A stretch of DNA of 64,000 bases from Lingula anatina (Eukaryota; Brachiopoda; Lingulata; Lingulida; Lingulidae), in contig NW_019775902.1 of NCBI RefSeq assembly GCF_001039355.2, positions 68,531 to 132,530 of the forward strand. Direction: 5' to 3'. The notes below the pieces were generated by a model. The model was not told the origin of the DNA, searched no databases, and saw nothing but the letters and a program-made list of their open reading frames with translations. The translations under genes and the position numbers were made by a program. The first letter of the stretch is position 1, and each line of letters starts with the position of its first letter. Shown one piece after another: positions 13,432 through 25,003 of the stretch.

Positions 13432-16400
13432 GCACTCATTCACACACACACACAATCACAGGCGTTGAGCTGGCAGGGGGAGGTGGGGGGGGGGGGGGTA
13501 GAGAGGGCAGTTACCTGCTACACCCATACTTCACATCCTGGCTGTCATTGTCTGGGTTGGTGACGGCCAGTGCTTCTGGACTGCCTGAGGAAATAAATAT
13601 TAAGGAAACTATGTTTGAGCTTGTTATCAATTTTCAACATAGAAATACAAACAGACTGTTATCCTCACAAGAACAGAAGAATTGATTATACTAGAAATCA
13701 ACAGCAAAAAAGAAAAAAAAAGCCACTGTATAATTTGTCTTGGATATATAAAAAATTAAAGACCTATAAGTTCACTGTTCAAACCAATATGATTTGTTAG
13801 TTACTGCTGGCACATAAAAAGGGATTTTTAACTCTTACACTGAATTACATACTGTATTGTTTTTTCACCAAGATTTTCCAATACAGGGTTTTAAAACAGG
13901 GTAAACACAAACGCTATTAATTCTATTACAAATGTTATTTCTAAAGTTTTCTATCTGTGAATATTTCCAAAAGGTTCTCTACCTTCACACTTGGCCACAT
14001 GTTTCAGCATCCCATCTATCTTGACCATTTTCTTGGGGCAGTTGGGACACTTGACCCTCTGGAACAGCTTAAAGCGGTGTTTTCTGTGGACGTGAACCAT
14101 CATGTAATGCCACTGGGTTGCCTGATTGGAAATAAATCTCAGTATAAAACACTGATGGCAAACTGAGCCACCTGCCAACCATCTTGACACGGTTTTGAGT
14201 CACTTGCACCTCCAAAGTCAATGCAAGAATTGAGCTTCAAAGGGAAATTTGAACAAGGCAGCAAAGCTGTCAAATGTACAGACAAAAAACAGGAAATAAC
14301 AAAATAGGCTACTGTCAATTCTGATGCAAAAGTACATTATGTTAAACTGCAAATTCAACATCAAATTTTAATTATGCTCAACAGGTAATACCAATGTAAG
14401 TAAAATGTGAAACGAGCATAAGGCTTCANAACCAATGCTTTAGCATGGGTTAAAGACTTTTCTAAATTTTTCAGGATTGTTACAGGTTAAAGTGATGGCA
14501 AGTGTCAGGAAAAAAGATCAAATGTTGGTTATTCCGATAAAAATATTAATTTTCCAGAAAAAATTGGTTAAATGTGAGTTCATTTTACAAAAAAAATCTA
14601 AAAATGTGCATCTTGAATGTTATAAAAGAGTCTCTCAAGAAAATTCTGCTACTTCATCAAAAGACCCAGATGCCTTGTCTCAATATATCCCAAAGAAAAG
14701 ACCAGCTATACCTGGGATTCTTGACTTTTCCCGCTGGGCACATAGTTGCACACAAAGCAAGTGTAAAGTTCCCCCTCTGGATCCATGGAAGTGTGAAACT
14801 TGCGATGAAGCTCGCTCTCCTGTTTGGTCTTCAGGTGGACGGCACATCGCGGGTGGGGGCAGTTGTACACCATGGTCACCTGACAAGATGAGCCACTTTA
14901 AAATTTCAGTACATTTTCAATTAAATATTGTTGCTGCTTATCAAAAAATTACTCAGTAAATAGGCAGATGGACATAAAAAAGAAATAACACCTTTTCATT
15001 TTTACACAAAACTTCAATTTTTAAGCACTTCTTGTGATATTTTAAACTTCTAATAACCCCCTCATTATCATAATTATTTAATATCACTCCTCTTCAGTTA
15101 TACAGTTTGATAAAGACAAGTTCAGAATACAACAAGTAATTTTGGAGTACTGAGCAATTTTGTTATTTAGGATATGATAACTTACCTGATGCACATACTG
15201 CAGATGGGCCGACAAAATCTCCCACCTGGATGCCTTACAAGTCAGATTACCACACACATAGCACCTTAAATCTCGCGGAGCATCGGGACTCACATGACTC
15301 TGCATGTGTGCTGCGTGCTCGCTGTCAGACCACAAGTTAACGCCACAGATCTTACATTCTGCGATATCTTCAAAATTAAGATCTGGCATATCAGGAAGTG
15401 GAGCACAGGGGGCCTTTTTTCCCTTTTTCTTCTTTTGACCTATGCTCTTCTTTTCATTGTTTTTACTCCCACTATTGTCATTACTGTCACTGGCAACTGT
15501 TTCATCATGATTGTCAACGTCATCATTATCATCATCATCATCATCATCATCATCAACATTATCTTTGTTATCTCCGTCATCATTGTCAGCATTATTTTCC
15601 AATTTTACACGTTTTGGTGTCATGTATTCAGATACTTCCTTAACTTTTCTCTTCCCCAATTTCTGTTTTTTTGGTCTCTTTACTTTTTCCTTTTTAGGAT
15701 GCCCTGCCCCTAAACTCTCAGTAGCACAATCAGTCTCTTGTTTCACAGGTGACAGTTCATTACACTGTGGGGCTTCATACTGAGTTGCCGTAGAAACCAT
15801 TTTGTTACGTTTCCATGGATACAACTGGATATTACACTTTGAGCACCGTACTGGCTTAGCACCACTGCTGCAACTCTGGCATAATGGCGGCCCTGGAGTG
15901 GTGTCGCCATCACCACCGCCATTGGGGCTCTCTGGTTGACTAGGCAAATCTGGACTTTCTAAGCCTTCTGACCTGCAACTCAACTGATGGCTGGTCTCCT
16001 CATCACACCCGACCCTCGAGCTCTGCATGGAATTTTGAGATTGTTGTAGATTTTCTGAGTTGTGGGTTAATTTATTCATGATACTAGCTATTGCGGTATC
16101 TATGGCCATAGACTGCACTTGTGTTGAGAGTTCTTTATCCTGTTTTTCCACTGGTGCAGGCTGTTTCTCATTACTGTTAATAGGTCCTACATTATTTTCA
16201 ATTTGTCTACTTTGTGGTTCTTTTTCAGCCTCATTACCATTCACATCCTCTGTGGATTGCTGAATATTTGTTTGCCTTGGCGGCTGTGGTGGTGGTGGTG
16301 GTGGCGGCGGGGTCGTCTTACGACTGTTGTCATGGTATTGTACTGGAGGTGAGCTGCGTTCATTGTCATGGTAACGCTGGTTGTCATGGTAAACAGGAGG

Positions 16401-17886
16401 CCTGTCAGTGTGCGTGTCTTTGGGATAACTGTCAAAGTCGTGTCCAGCGCTGTACAGCTTGGCTGCGGCACTCAGTGTGTGAATTCCGCCATAGTTGCCA
16501 TAGTAACTGCTAGCACCACTTGGCTGGTAGCGTGAACTCACTGGTACAGTAGTATGATGGTATGTGTCCTGTCCAGCCAGAGTACTACCTGGACGGTGGA
16601 CAGTTGAGATTAGGATTTTATCACTTAGTCTTCAGAACAAGAGGGTCATAAAAATTACTAAGCAACTTGACTTTTGATTTATCACTCCATTATTGTATTC
16701 CATTAATTATTCTTAAGGACAAATAAATAAATAAATAAAATAAATAGCATCATATGTTAAATTTAATCTCACCATTTATTCAACTAACTTTTTTTTGGAG
16801 CAAAATATTTCACACTTTCTTAGTAGAATAAGAACATGTTTCCCACTTCCCTGGAGCCAGCCTTTTTGAACAAGTTACCTGTGGACCTCTGCGAGGTGTA
16901 CAGCGGTGCCGTAGTCTCTGTCCCCAGTCCATCACCACTGCTGCTACCTGGTCGATACTGTGACGACACCGCCGCACCACTTATGGTAGCGGAATGTATG
17001 TCATACTGTCCCACTGTGGTGTTGGGCGCCATGACACCACCGGCGCCGGGCTGGTAGCGTGAGGAGACACCGGGCCCTGAGCTGGGTGGTGAAGGGGGGC
17101 TGTGACTCCTCTGTGCTGCCACTAGGGCCTGGTTGGCCAGCATTCTTAACTGTGCTGTGTCACAGTTCAAGCTGGTGTCATAGTCTCGATATACTGGCCG
17201 AGTTCCTCCGCCATGGTGTGGAGGGAGAGATTCCCTTCCCTATTATAACAATAAAAGATAATCAGATTGTTTTAATAAAATATAATATTTCCAATTAATC
17301 TAATAAATTTAAATGTGTTACAAAAAATATCTATATCAGAAATCTGTGTTTCCATTTTGAAAAACTCTTGACTTATCTTTCACTATCCAACCATTAGAAA
17401 CATTCTTTTCTCTGGTGCATACTTCACAGGATATATTTTTTTGTCTTTTGAAAGGACTTAAGGTGAAGCTGTTAATATGTACCTTTATTCATCTTTCAGC
17501 TTTCTTTTGTCTTTCTTTCAGCCATTTGAGAAATATTCCTCACTTGAGTGATGTCTTTAAATAATTTCTTCCCTTCTCAAATTAAAATATTATTTTGTGT
17601 CCTTGAGGAATATTACCTGATGGTAGTTCTCTAGTGGTTGGGGGTAGGAAAACACGCCAGCAACAGCAGGGTCCATCATGTGCTCTGTCACCAGGTGGTG
17701 CTGAAAGCTTTCCCAGTCCGCAGCACTGTACGGGCACCTGCGACAAAGGTACGGTGGGGGACCCAGGTCCATCATGTGCTCCGTCGCCAGATGACGCTGC
17801 AAACTCTCCATGTCTGGGGTGCTAAACTGACATCGTCGGCAGTGGTATGGAGGAGGAGCGAGATCTCCACAACCTAGATCCGACAT
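10468..17886 (-). CDS. C2H2 zinc-finger protein, 11 exons, about 1238 aa
   Basis: Likely a nuclear DNA-binding regulator; the orthologue is not recognised. Exons (minus): 17886-17617, 17239-16879, 16588-15186, 14879-14712, 14121-13983, 13584-13515, 13235-13165, 12959-12801, 12195-11999, 11725-11610, 11230-10468. Every junction has GT/AG and matching phase. Exon 1 carries two fingers (Y-x-C-R-R-C...H-L-x-T-E-H). Exon 3 encodes low-complexity Ser/Pro/Asn sequence, a Pro run, an Asp run and two fingers. Exons 4-5 carry further fingers and a C2HC variant. Exon 8 is basic (KIKRRARTPKE, a likely nuclear signal). Exons 9-11 hold about seven more fingers, then a Ser/Gln-rich tail. Several fingers are split by introns. 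The ATG at 17886 begins a codon frame that stays open throughout. An upstream non-coding exon is possible but not seen. Confidence 0.9.
12963..12993. repeat. poly-A (plus strand) in an intron of the zinc-finger gene
   Basis: About 30 consecutive A. On the gene's strand this is a poly-T tract immediately before the acceptor of exon 8 (exon starts at 12959), so it serves as the polypyrimidine tract. Confidence 0.9.
13361..13453. repeat. (CA)n microsatellite in an intron
   Basis: CA run from 13361 to 13429, then a short interruption and a second CA run at 13441-13453. It lies in the intron between exons 6 and 7 of the zinc-finger gene. A run of G follows near 13488. Confidence 0.95.
15520..15555 (-). 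repeat. coding (GAT)n repeat giving a poly-Asp run
   Basis: ATC triplets on the plus strand read as GAT on the gene strand inside exon 3 of the zinc-finger gene, encoding nine Asp in a row within a longer Asp/Asn-rich acidic stretch. Such triplet runs commonly vary in length between alleles; that is inference here. Confidence 0.85.
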
Positions 17887-19603
17887 GATGTGGAGTCAAT
17901 GTATTTAACACCACTTAGCATACCATGTACTGAAACCAGGGATTTTCACTTGGTTTAAATGAGAATGGTAATAACTTCTCCATGAATATCCATATACATG
18001 TATGTCCTTTATCCTAAAGAGAAAGCAAATTAAAAGACCATTGCAAGTGAACAATGGCATGGTGATTTGTAGCAGATTACTACATGTAGTACTTGTCATG
18101 TGAAACAACTTTACATTTTAATGCAGATATATAAATAGTTATCTTAAGCGCAAACTGAGCGATAATCATTCAAAGATTGCATATTATGAGAAATAAAGAC
18201 AACAACCATGATCTAATAATTAAATAACCTGCAAAACATGCACCAATATATATATTGTACTTACACAATGTAATGAAGCACTGATATGTGCAAATAGAAA
18301 CTATGCTTCAAAAATCATACACAATTATGTGATGCCAATTTTTACACATGTCCTATACTTTTGCAAGGGGCCCTCCTATACTTTATCAACTGCATCATGA
18401 TAACATATTATACTGTACAGCAAATTATGGGCCTTTCATTTAATTTAGTTTGGCAGTCTACAATACGCTTTGAAACCATACGTATATGACACAGACTAAC
18501 TTGACTTATTTATACCATTGTTTTGCTCACTAGCTGACCCTGCCAAGTCCAGTCTAATCTAAGAGCTTCACGCAAACATTAACTCTGGCTGGCATTGGTA
18601 ATGAAATATAAGGTTGAAGATATGAATGGAGGCAAAAGAATGAATTCGTTTTTGGATTAAATACACTCTACCGTTAGATGAGCATGCATCTGATATCTTC
18701 TTTATATCATACTTCTGCGAAAATGTACCTTACCTGATGTATTCACGCAAATTTTAAACTGTATTTTGCACAATAAATTGACAGTATGCCTCTTCTCTGG
18801 AAATAAGCCATTGGTAAAAGGCCACACGCTACGCTTCGATATGAATGTTGTTCAAGACAAGCTATACGATACGTTAAGTGGTGTTTATTTATTTCAGGAG
18901 AATTTCAAGCCCACTTTTAATTGATGTTAGCTGATTTAATAACCTGAAATAAATGTATTTCCTCTGAGGACAAAATGAATATTTTTCTATTAAACTGGTC
19001 TGATCAATCTACAATCTACAATAGCAACAGAAACGGTCTTAGGAATAATGAAAAGAAAAAATATTTATATATACCGGTATATATTTGAAAATATGGGTGT
19101 GAACTTTCAGAAAAAAATTGTCCAAAGGTTTCTAAAATAGTTTTGACAATATATCTAAATATCTACTTGATGTTAAGAGAAGATACATGTAAATGGCTTA
19201 AAAATCATATTGGTTACCCAATACACATCGATGCAAGTAATATTTCCAGATTTTGATGCAAAATGGGACATTTCTGTGTATATGTGGTGAAAAATCATAT
19301 GTAGTGTAAGTTGTGTTAGAGTGTACACGATATACATGTATATAAACACTGCTTTTCTCTATAGGTATTTTATTCATATTTCATGAAATGTTTATCACCA
19401 TGCACCTTTGCTTAAAAATATTGATGTGTTTGTTAATTGTTTCCTACACATTTTACATGAAGACTAGAAATAGGCCTAGATGTTTACATGAATACAGGTT
19501 TAAGTTAGCCCGGCGCATTTGTTACATTTATTTTTAATTTAATATCAAACAAAAATGTGTCAGTTTTACCAGAAATCATCAACATGATAAAAAAAGCAAA
19601 TGA
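17887..19603. other. intergenic, upstream of the zinc-finger gene
   Basis: About 1.7 kb between the zinc-finger start codon and the 3' end of the cadherin gene. No coding exon is supported. It probably holds the promoter and 5' UTR of the zinc-finger gene, but no clear TATA box or CpG-rich patch was identified. Confidence 0.5.
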
Positions 19604-22343
19604 TTATTCAGGACACAGTCTTTTAACATCTTCCATTGTTGTCTTGACTAGTGACCACGTGGTTGAGTAGCGAGGACAACGCCGCACCGCCACCTTCATG
19701 CACTGCTTCTGTGCGCATGCGTTTAGAGTGGTGCGAGCGCAGATGTTGATTTCTTTGAAACACATCCTCTCTGAAAAAAAAAAAAAAAAAAACGAATAAA
19801 AAGAAGGACAATTAACTACACGTCTCAAACCTGAAAAAAAAAGGCAATTGGTGATCTTGACGGAATCCAAATAACAATTAAGAGATCTGCCTATATGAAG
19901 AAAAAAAAACGAAGGTTTACTTTGCTTCTTTGCCTTTTTGTACGCGCATCCCAACATAAAAAAACTTAAATTAAAAGGAGCAGTTTACATATAAGACAGT
20001 AACACGTTTAATACCGTGAATATGCAAACATACAACGGACATAGGCCTAAAACTTGGGTCGACTCTCTAATCCGATTCTCAGAAAAAGACACAAAAATGA
20101 ACCTACGACATCAATTTTCAGTTAAATTCACTTCATCTTCAAAACCTACCCAGAACTTTGCAGGCCTCGCCAAGGTCTCTAACCACTGTCTGCACGTGCT
20201 CCCAAATGGCGGAACCAAATGTACATCTTCCCACCACGTGCTCAGCACATGCTGCCTGTTGGCAGGTGAGCTGACTGCTCTTTGTACAGGTGTTTATCTC
20301 AGAGATGCAGGTGGAATCTAGGCAAGATAAATAAATTTCCGAGGGTGAATAATAATAGTATTATGCAACAACTTTGTACTCTGCCTAAAAGCAACAATAA
20401 AGCAAAACAGAAATAATAAGGAAGTCTATCTTCGTCAGACGAGTGACTTGAAATAATAAACCTGGAGTTCTAATACAGGTTTACTAGATCGTATTTGCTA
20501 AACTGTGAATATAAGTTTCTCTCTGCGATTTAGGAAAATCGTTAAAATTAACAGAAAAATTCAGTCATAGCTATATATGTGTGCGTGTGCGTGTGCAAGA
20601 TATGCAGCAGGGAGGCACCAAATGTCAGATACAGGGATAAAGGAAGCACGCGGAAAGGGAGCATTGTTTTCCAATTTTTCTTTCACTCTGATTGAAAATA
20701 ACGGTATGATCAAGCAGGTCAATTTTATTCATAATGACCAATAACAAAAGAATTACAATTTTCATCAGGGTGATAAAGAATAAAAGGTATGGTAGGTGTT
20801 ATGGTACTGTTTGTGAACAGGTTTTTAAACGATTTATTATTATTATTATTACCGTTTAGTGGCATTGCCGTGGCGGCATAATCTACAGTAGGGAACAACC
20901 CAAACCTATCCACTCGCACTACAACCATGGCTGAAGTTTTAAGTACACCAGACGTAGCCTCGATGTTGAAATGATACTCATTCTTGATATGGTCTGAGAA
21001 CAGCCGTGAGCGCGTGACTATCATAGCGCCTGGTTTTCCCGCCGTTTGACGCATGTCAAATTTATCCAAATCTGGGCCGCTTACCATACGGTAAATTACT
21101 TCGGCGTTAGATCCGAGATCTGCGTCATAGGCATATATTGTTCCAACAATTTTAGTTTTTGTATCTGAAGTAGGATTCCAGTGTCTAGGTAAAGTGAGGA
21201 TTAGCAAGACAGGGTTTATAGGGAAAACCGGAGCGTTATCGTTGACGTCAGTGACATGGATTATGACTGATACTGGTGTCGCCCTCTGTGGCTCACCGTG
21301 ATCAACCGCCAGGGCCACGAGGTAATACAGATCCCGCATTTCCCGGTCTAGATGTCTGGCCACTGTGATTGCCCCAGAGGTCGCGTCAATGGCGAAATCA
21401 CCGTCACCGTTATAGCCTCCATCGAAGGTGTACTTTATGTGAGAGTTTAAGCCATCATCAATATCTCTGGCAGATAAATGTAAGACTCTCTTCCCTATGA
21501 ACGCGTTTTCAGGCACGGTGCCTTCGTATCTGATCCTGTCCTTGCCTACCGAGTTATCTGTATCCAACTTGGCAAATGCATTGTACACAAATTCAGGATA
21601 ATTGTCGTTCATGTCATCTATGATGACATTAAGGTACGCTACTCCAGTCCTTGGCGGAGTGCCGTTATCCACTGCTGTTACACGTAACGTGTACTGCGCC
21701 GTGCGCTCCCTGTCAAACGACGTAGTGGCCCAGACCTCGCCGTCGCCTCGCTCGATGATAAACGACGGTGACCCGTCTAGATAGTAGTGTATTTCACCGT
21801 TGGATCCTGTGTCGTTGTCCGTAGCGCTCACTTTAAATGTGAAGATGAATGGGTTGGAATTTTCCAGAATGTGAGCTGTGTACGAGTCCTGGGTGAACGC
21901 TGGGGTGTGTTCATTAAGATCTGGCATTTCTTGATACGCTGCTAATTGGAAAAAATGTTATGTTATCAGAAACGACTAGAAATGGTAAGGAATAGGCAAA
22001 AGGAAAATGATTGGCCACAGGAAGCTTTCAAATACCAACATTTTCCCTTTTTTTGTTTCTTTTTTTTAATGATACATAAACGAATTGCAGATATTAAGAA
22101 CAGCCCATACAGTCTTATACATGTACTCTGTATAAAATATGCAACATTTGCAAAGGATACATGATTTTGAATATTAGTACTGCCAGTTTTTAGAGGGAAG
22201 TAGAAAACTTAGGACGTTGAAATTTTAAGGATGTCTCCCCTGCAGAAATAATAATTCTCACCTGCAGATACGGACCTTATCCAGAACAATTCAACAACTA
22301 ATACGATGATTTTAGAAAATGAGATTTTAGTAAGCTTAGCCAT
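19604..22343 (-). CDS. secreted protein: signal peptide, three cadherin repeats, two six-Cys modules, about 501 aa
   Basis: Exons (minus): 22343-22262 (signal peptide MAKLTKISFSKIIVLVVELF and a few more residues), 21941-20853 (cadherin), 20317-20150 and 19770-19604 (Cys-rich). All junctions are phase 1, so the chain reads through. The cadherin exon shows D-N-D-T-G, F-D-R-E-R, D-D-M-N-D-N, L-D-R-E and V-T-D-V-N-D-N, the calcium-binding signatures of repeats 1 and 2; the third repeat is degenerate. Each final exon encodes one module with spacing C-x6-C-x7-C-x4-C-x7-C-x20-C, identical in both. There is no transmembrane segment, so the product should be secreted. If the donor at 20853 is not used, the frame runs on through an Asn run to a stop at 20725, giving a cadherin-only form. 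The donor (ACG|GTAATA) is the weakest link. The junctions are inferred, without transcript support. Confidence 0.82.
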
Positions 22344-25003
22344 TTTGATAAACCCTTGTGCTTTCTTTGACTCGCCGGCCACTGGTTCACCTGGTATGGT
22401 CACTCACGCCACACACAGCTGACCCTTCTGCCTGGAGTAGTGGACAATAATGACCAGCATTACCTCGATCTGCAGTTTTAGAGGTCCACTTCCCAGTGTT
22501 TAAGGTAATTCTTGTTCCCATGGGGCTGACATACCTGTACAGTTCAATTGCATGCCACAGGTGTACATTTGTACTTGGTTCTCTCCCCAGAAGCTTAAAG
22601 CGATGTATCTCTATTTTCTTGTTTGTCTCCTAATTTCCTGATTGACATGAAGGTCAGAAGTTTTCCCTGAAGTACTTGGCACCGACTTGTATGTTGAAGG
22701 TATGACTATGTGTTGGTTTTCTCAGTACGTTCACACTGCTGCTCTATATACTCCCATGCCACATCTACACATCACGCATTGCTGAACACTCAGCTCTTTT
22801 TCAAGTGACGAAACATTAACGCGTCAGGTAAGTTTTCGTTTTGCGTTGATTTTTTTCTTTCTTTTTTTGTCTCGTATCTATTTTTGTGCAGAAAGTCGCT
22901 GCTCATCTTTTTACCTTCTGGCAAGTTTTCATTGTATACCTATACAAAGAAATGACTACATGTATACCTGCTAAAAGATTGATCTCCCCTTTAAGAATTT
23001 AAATAGACCCCAAATGCATTTAGCTCCCCAATGGTATTATGCAAGTGAAGATAGAGCGGTCTTAACATCCCTTTACATAAATCTATTACATTACATTCAC
23101 CCATTAAGTGTTCTTCTGACTCGCGCATTAAAGGGGGGGGGGGGGGTAATATATACATATGTTAGTAGGCCTACTGGAAGATTGATGGAAATATTTAGAA
23201 AATAAGGTTATTTCGTAATTTTTGTAGTAAAGTTAAGGGACAGATATTGAGTGATAACCACTCTTGTCGTTCTAAAGAGGAATTGAGAGGGGTGATGCAA
23301 TAAAATAGTTAAACGAAATTATATAACCCTTCTTTTGCTTCCCCTCTTTCTCTATCTCACGCACGCACACACCATGTTCCCATAAATAAAAAAAGACAAA
23401 CATGCATTTTTTTAAAGTTTTATTGATGCACGGAGCGTGATAAAGCACGTCCTAGTCGCTTTTCATTTAACAGTTAGGCATACGGATGTTGCTTAAAACA
23501 AATTCTGCCACAAATACAAATTCATGTTGCTAATATCCTTACCAGTGTCCAATGTCTTTTAGCTCTAATAAGCATATAATAAGCATATAAATCTAAGCAT
23601 ACAATCAAAGAAAATCACTGCATGTGTACACATGTACTGTGTTTACAGTTTTGAACAGTTCTCTTGCTATACACGACTATTTTGAACGGTCAGACACATG
23701 CAGACCGTAGTTTTAACCCGAATAACACGATGCATAGGGCACACCAGTGTGAAGATGCCACATTGTGAAAACATAGTCATTGCAAAGCATAGCACCAAAT
23801 ACAATTTTATTGCACGTAAATATTGTCTTTGAATTTATGAACAAAACGGAGCTGATTAAAATGCAAGTTTTCCCCCCCAAGCTTGCTGTGTGGAATTGTG
23901 AGCCAAAGCGTGTTGGTCTTGCCTTATTACTTGGTATAAAATATTTTACGTACTTATAATTATAATATTAAATAATCATCAATAGTCCTCTATAGGTACT
24001 ATGATATACCTTCAAAATGATGGACGATTCAGAAAACAATTGCTAATTCATCAGGAAGGTAGGTCATATATGTGCATTTCCAATTAATATCGTAAAACGA
24101 GCTATAATACTTTTCACAATGCCTAACGTGTAACTATTCATCAATTCTAGAGATTAGTGAAACTAACAAAAGACGAATGAAAACTTCTACACTATCAATC
24201 AAAAGACGAGTTCATTCGTAGATGAAGAAGAAATATGCCAATCCTCCCCTTTCCACTATGCGATCTGTATAATTCTCGTCCAGCGAGGATGTAAAAGTAA
24301 TTTGAAGTTCAGAACATGAGAACAATAATTATGATAATCACAAAAAATGGGACTTCTCTTTAAAATCCAAATATTGCACGAATTGTTTTACACAGCATGG
24401 GCAATAATATGAATTGAATATGTCTGTGGAATGTTCTGCAGTGTAAAATCAATTGTAATTTTTTTATAAATTGGGACTAAACGAGTTATTGAAAAAGAAA
24501 ATTCAGCAGGCCAACTTAGGCAAAATACATGCATTATAAAAACGTATCCCATAATTTCCCCCTCAGTCGTCTGGGATATACTTCATTACGTAACAAAATA
24601 ACTAACCGATAATTAACAATTGATCAGGAAGACATAATCAATTAATGCAATTAGGCACTGATTTTCAACTTCTCGAGTCAGACGGTCACGTTTCCGCGCC
24701 GAACTTGGTACGACCTACACATGGTCATTTCCCGTCAAGTACTCATAGGTCGTCGACATTTATACATTTTTGTTTGTTTGTAGTGTAAAATAACAATTCC
24801 AATTGTCATTGTTGAGTCTTGAGCACAGCCAAGTAACTAACGAATTTGTAGATATCTCTCTGCTTTGGCGGTAGATGTTTGGATGTTCAGATGCCAACCT
24901 GGTCAATACTTTTTGAACTTGTTATGGTGCACAGAAAAAGACTCGGAATACGAAAACAAAACAATATCCTAGGATCTAAATCTATTTCTTATGGTGTAAC
25001 TCG
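22344..25003. other. intergenic region between the cadherin gene and the PPxY membrane protein gene
   Basis: No coding exon is supported. A G-run lies near 23131-23147. On the plus strand a CTATATA box near 22743 is followed by sequence ending in GCGTCAG|GTAAGT at about 22828, which looks like a non-coding first exon with a strong splice donor, but no downstream plus-strand coding exon was found. Confidence 0.45.

Noticed and set aside
15294-15783. Plus-strand frames rich in His, Ile or Ser opposite the zinc-finger exon
   Set aside because: They are antisense shadows of the GAT/ATC triplet repeat in coding exon 3.
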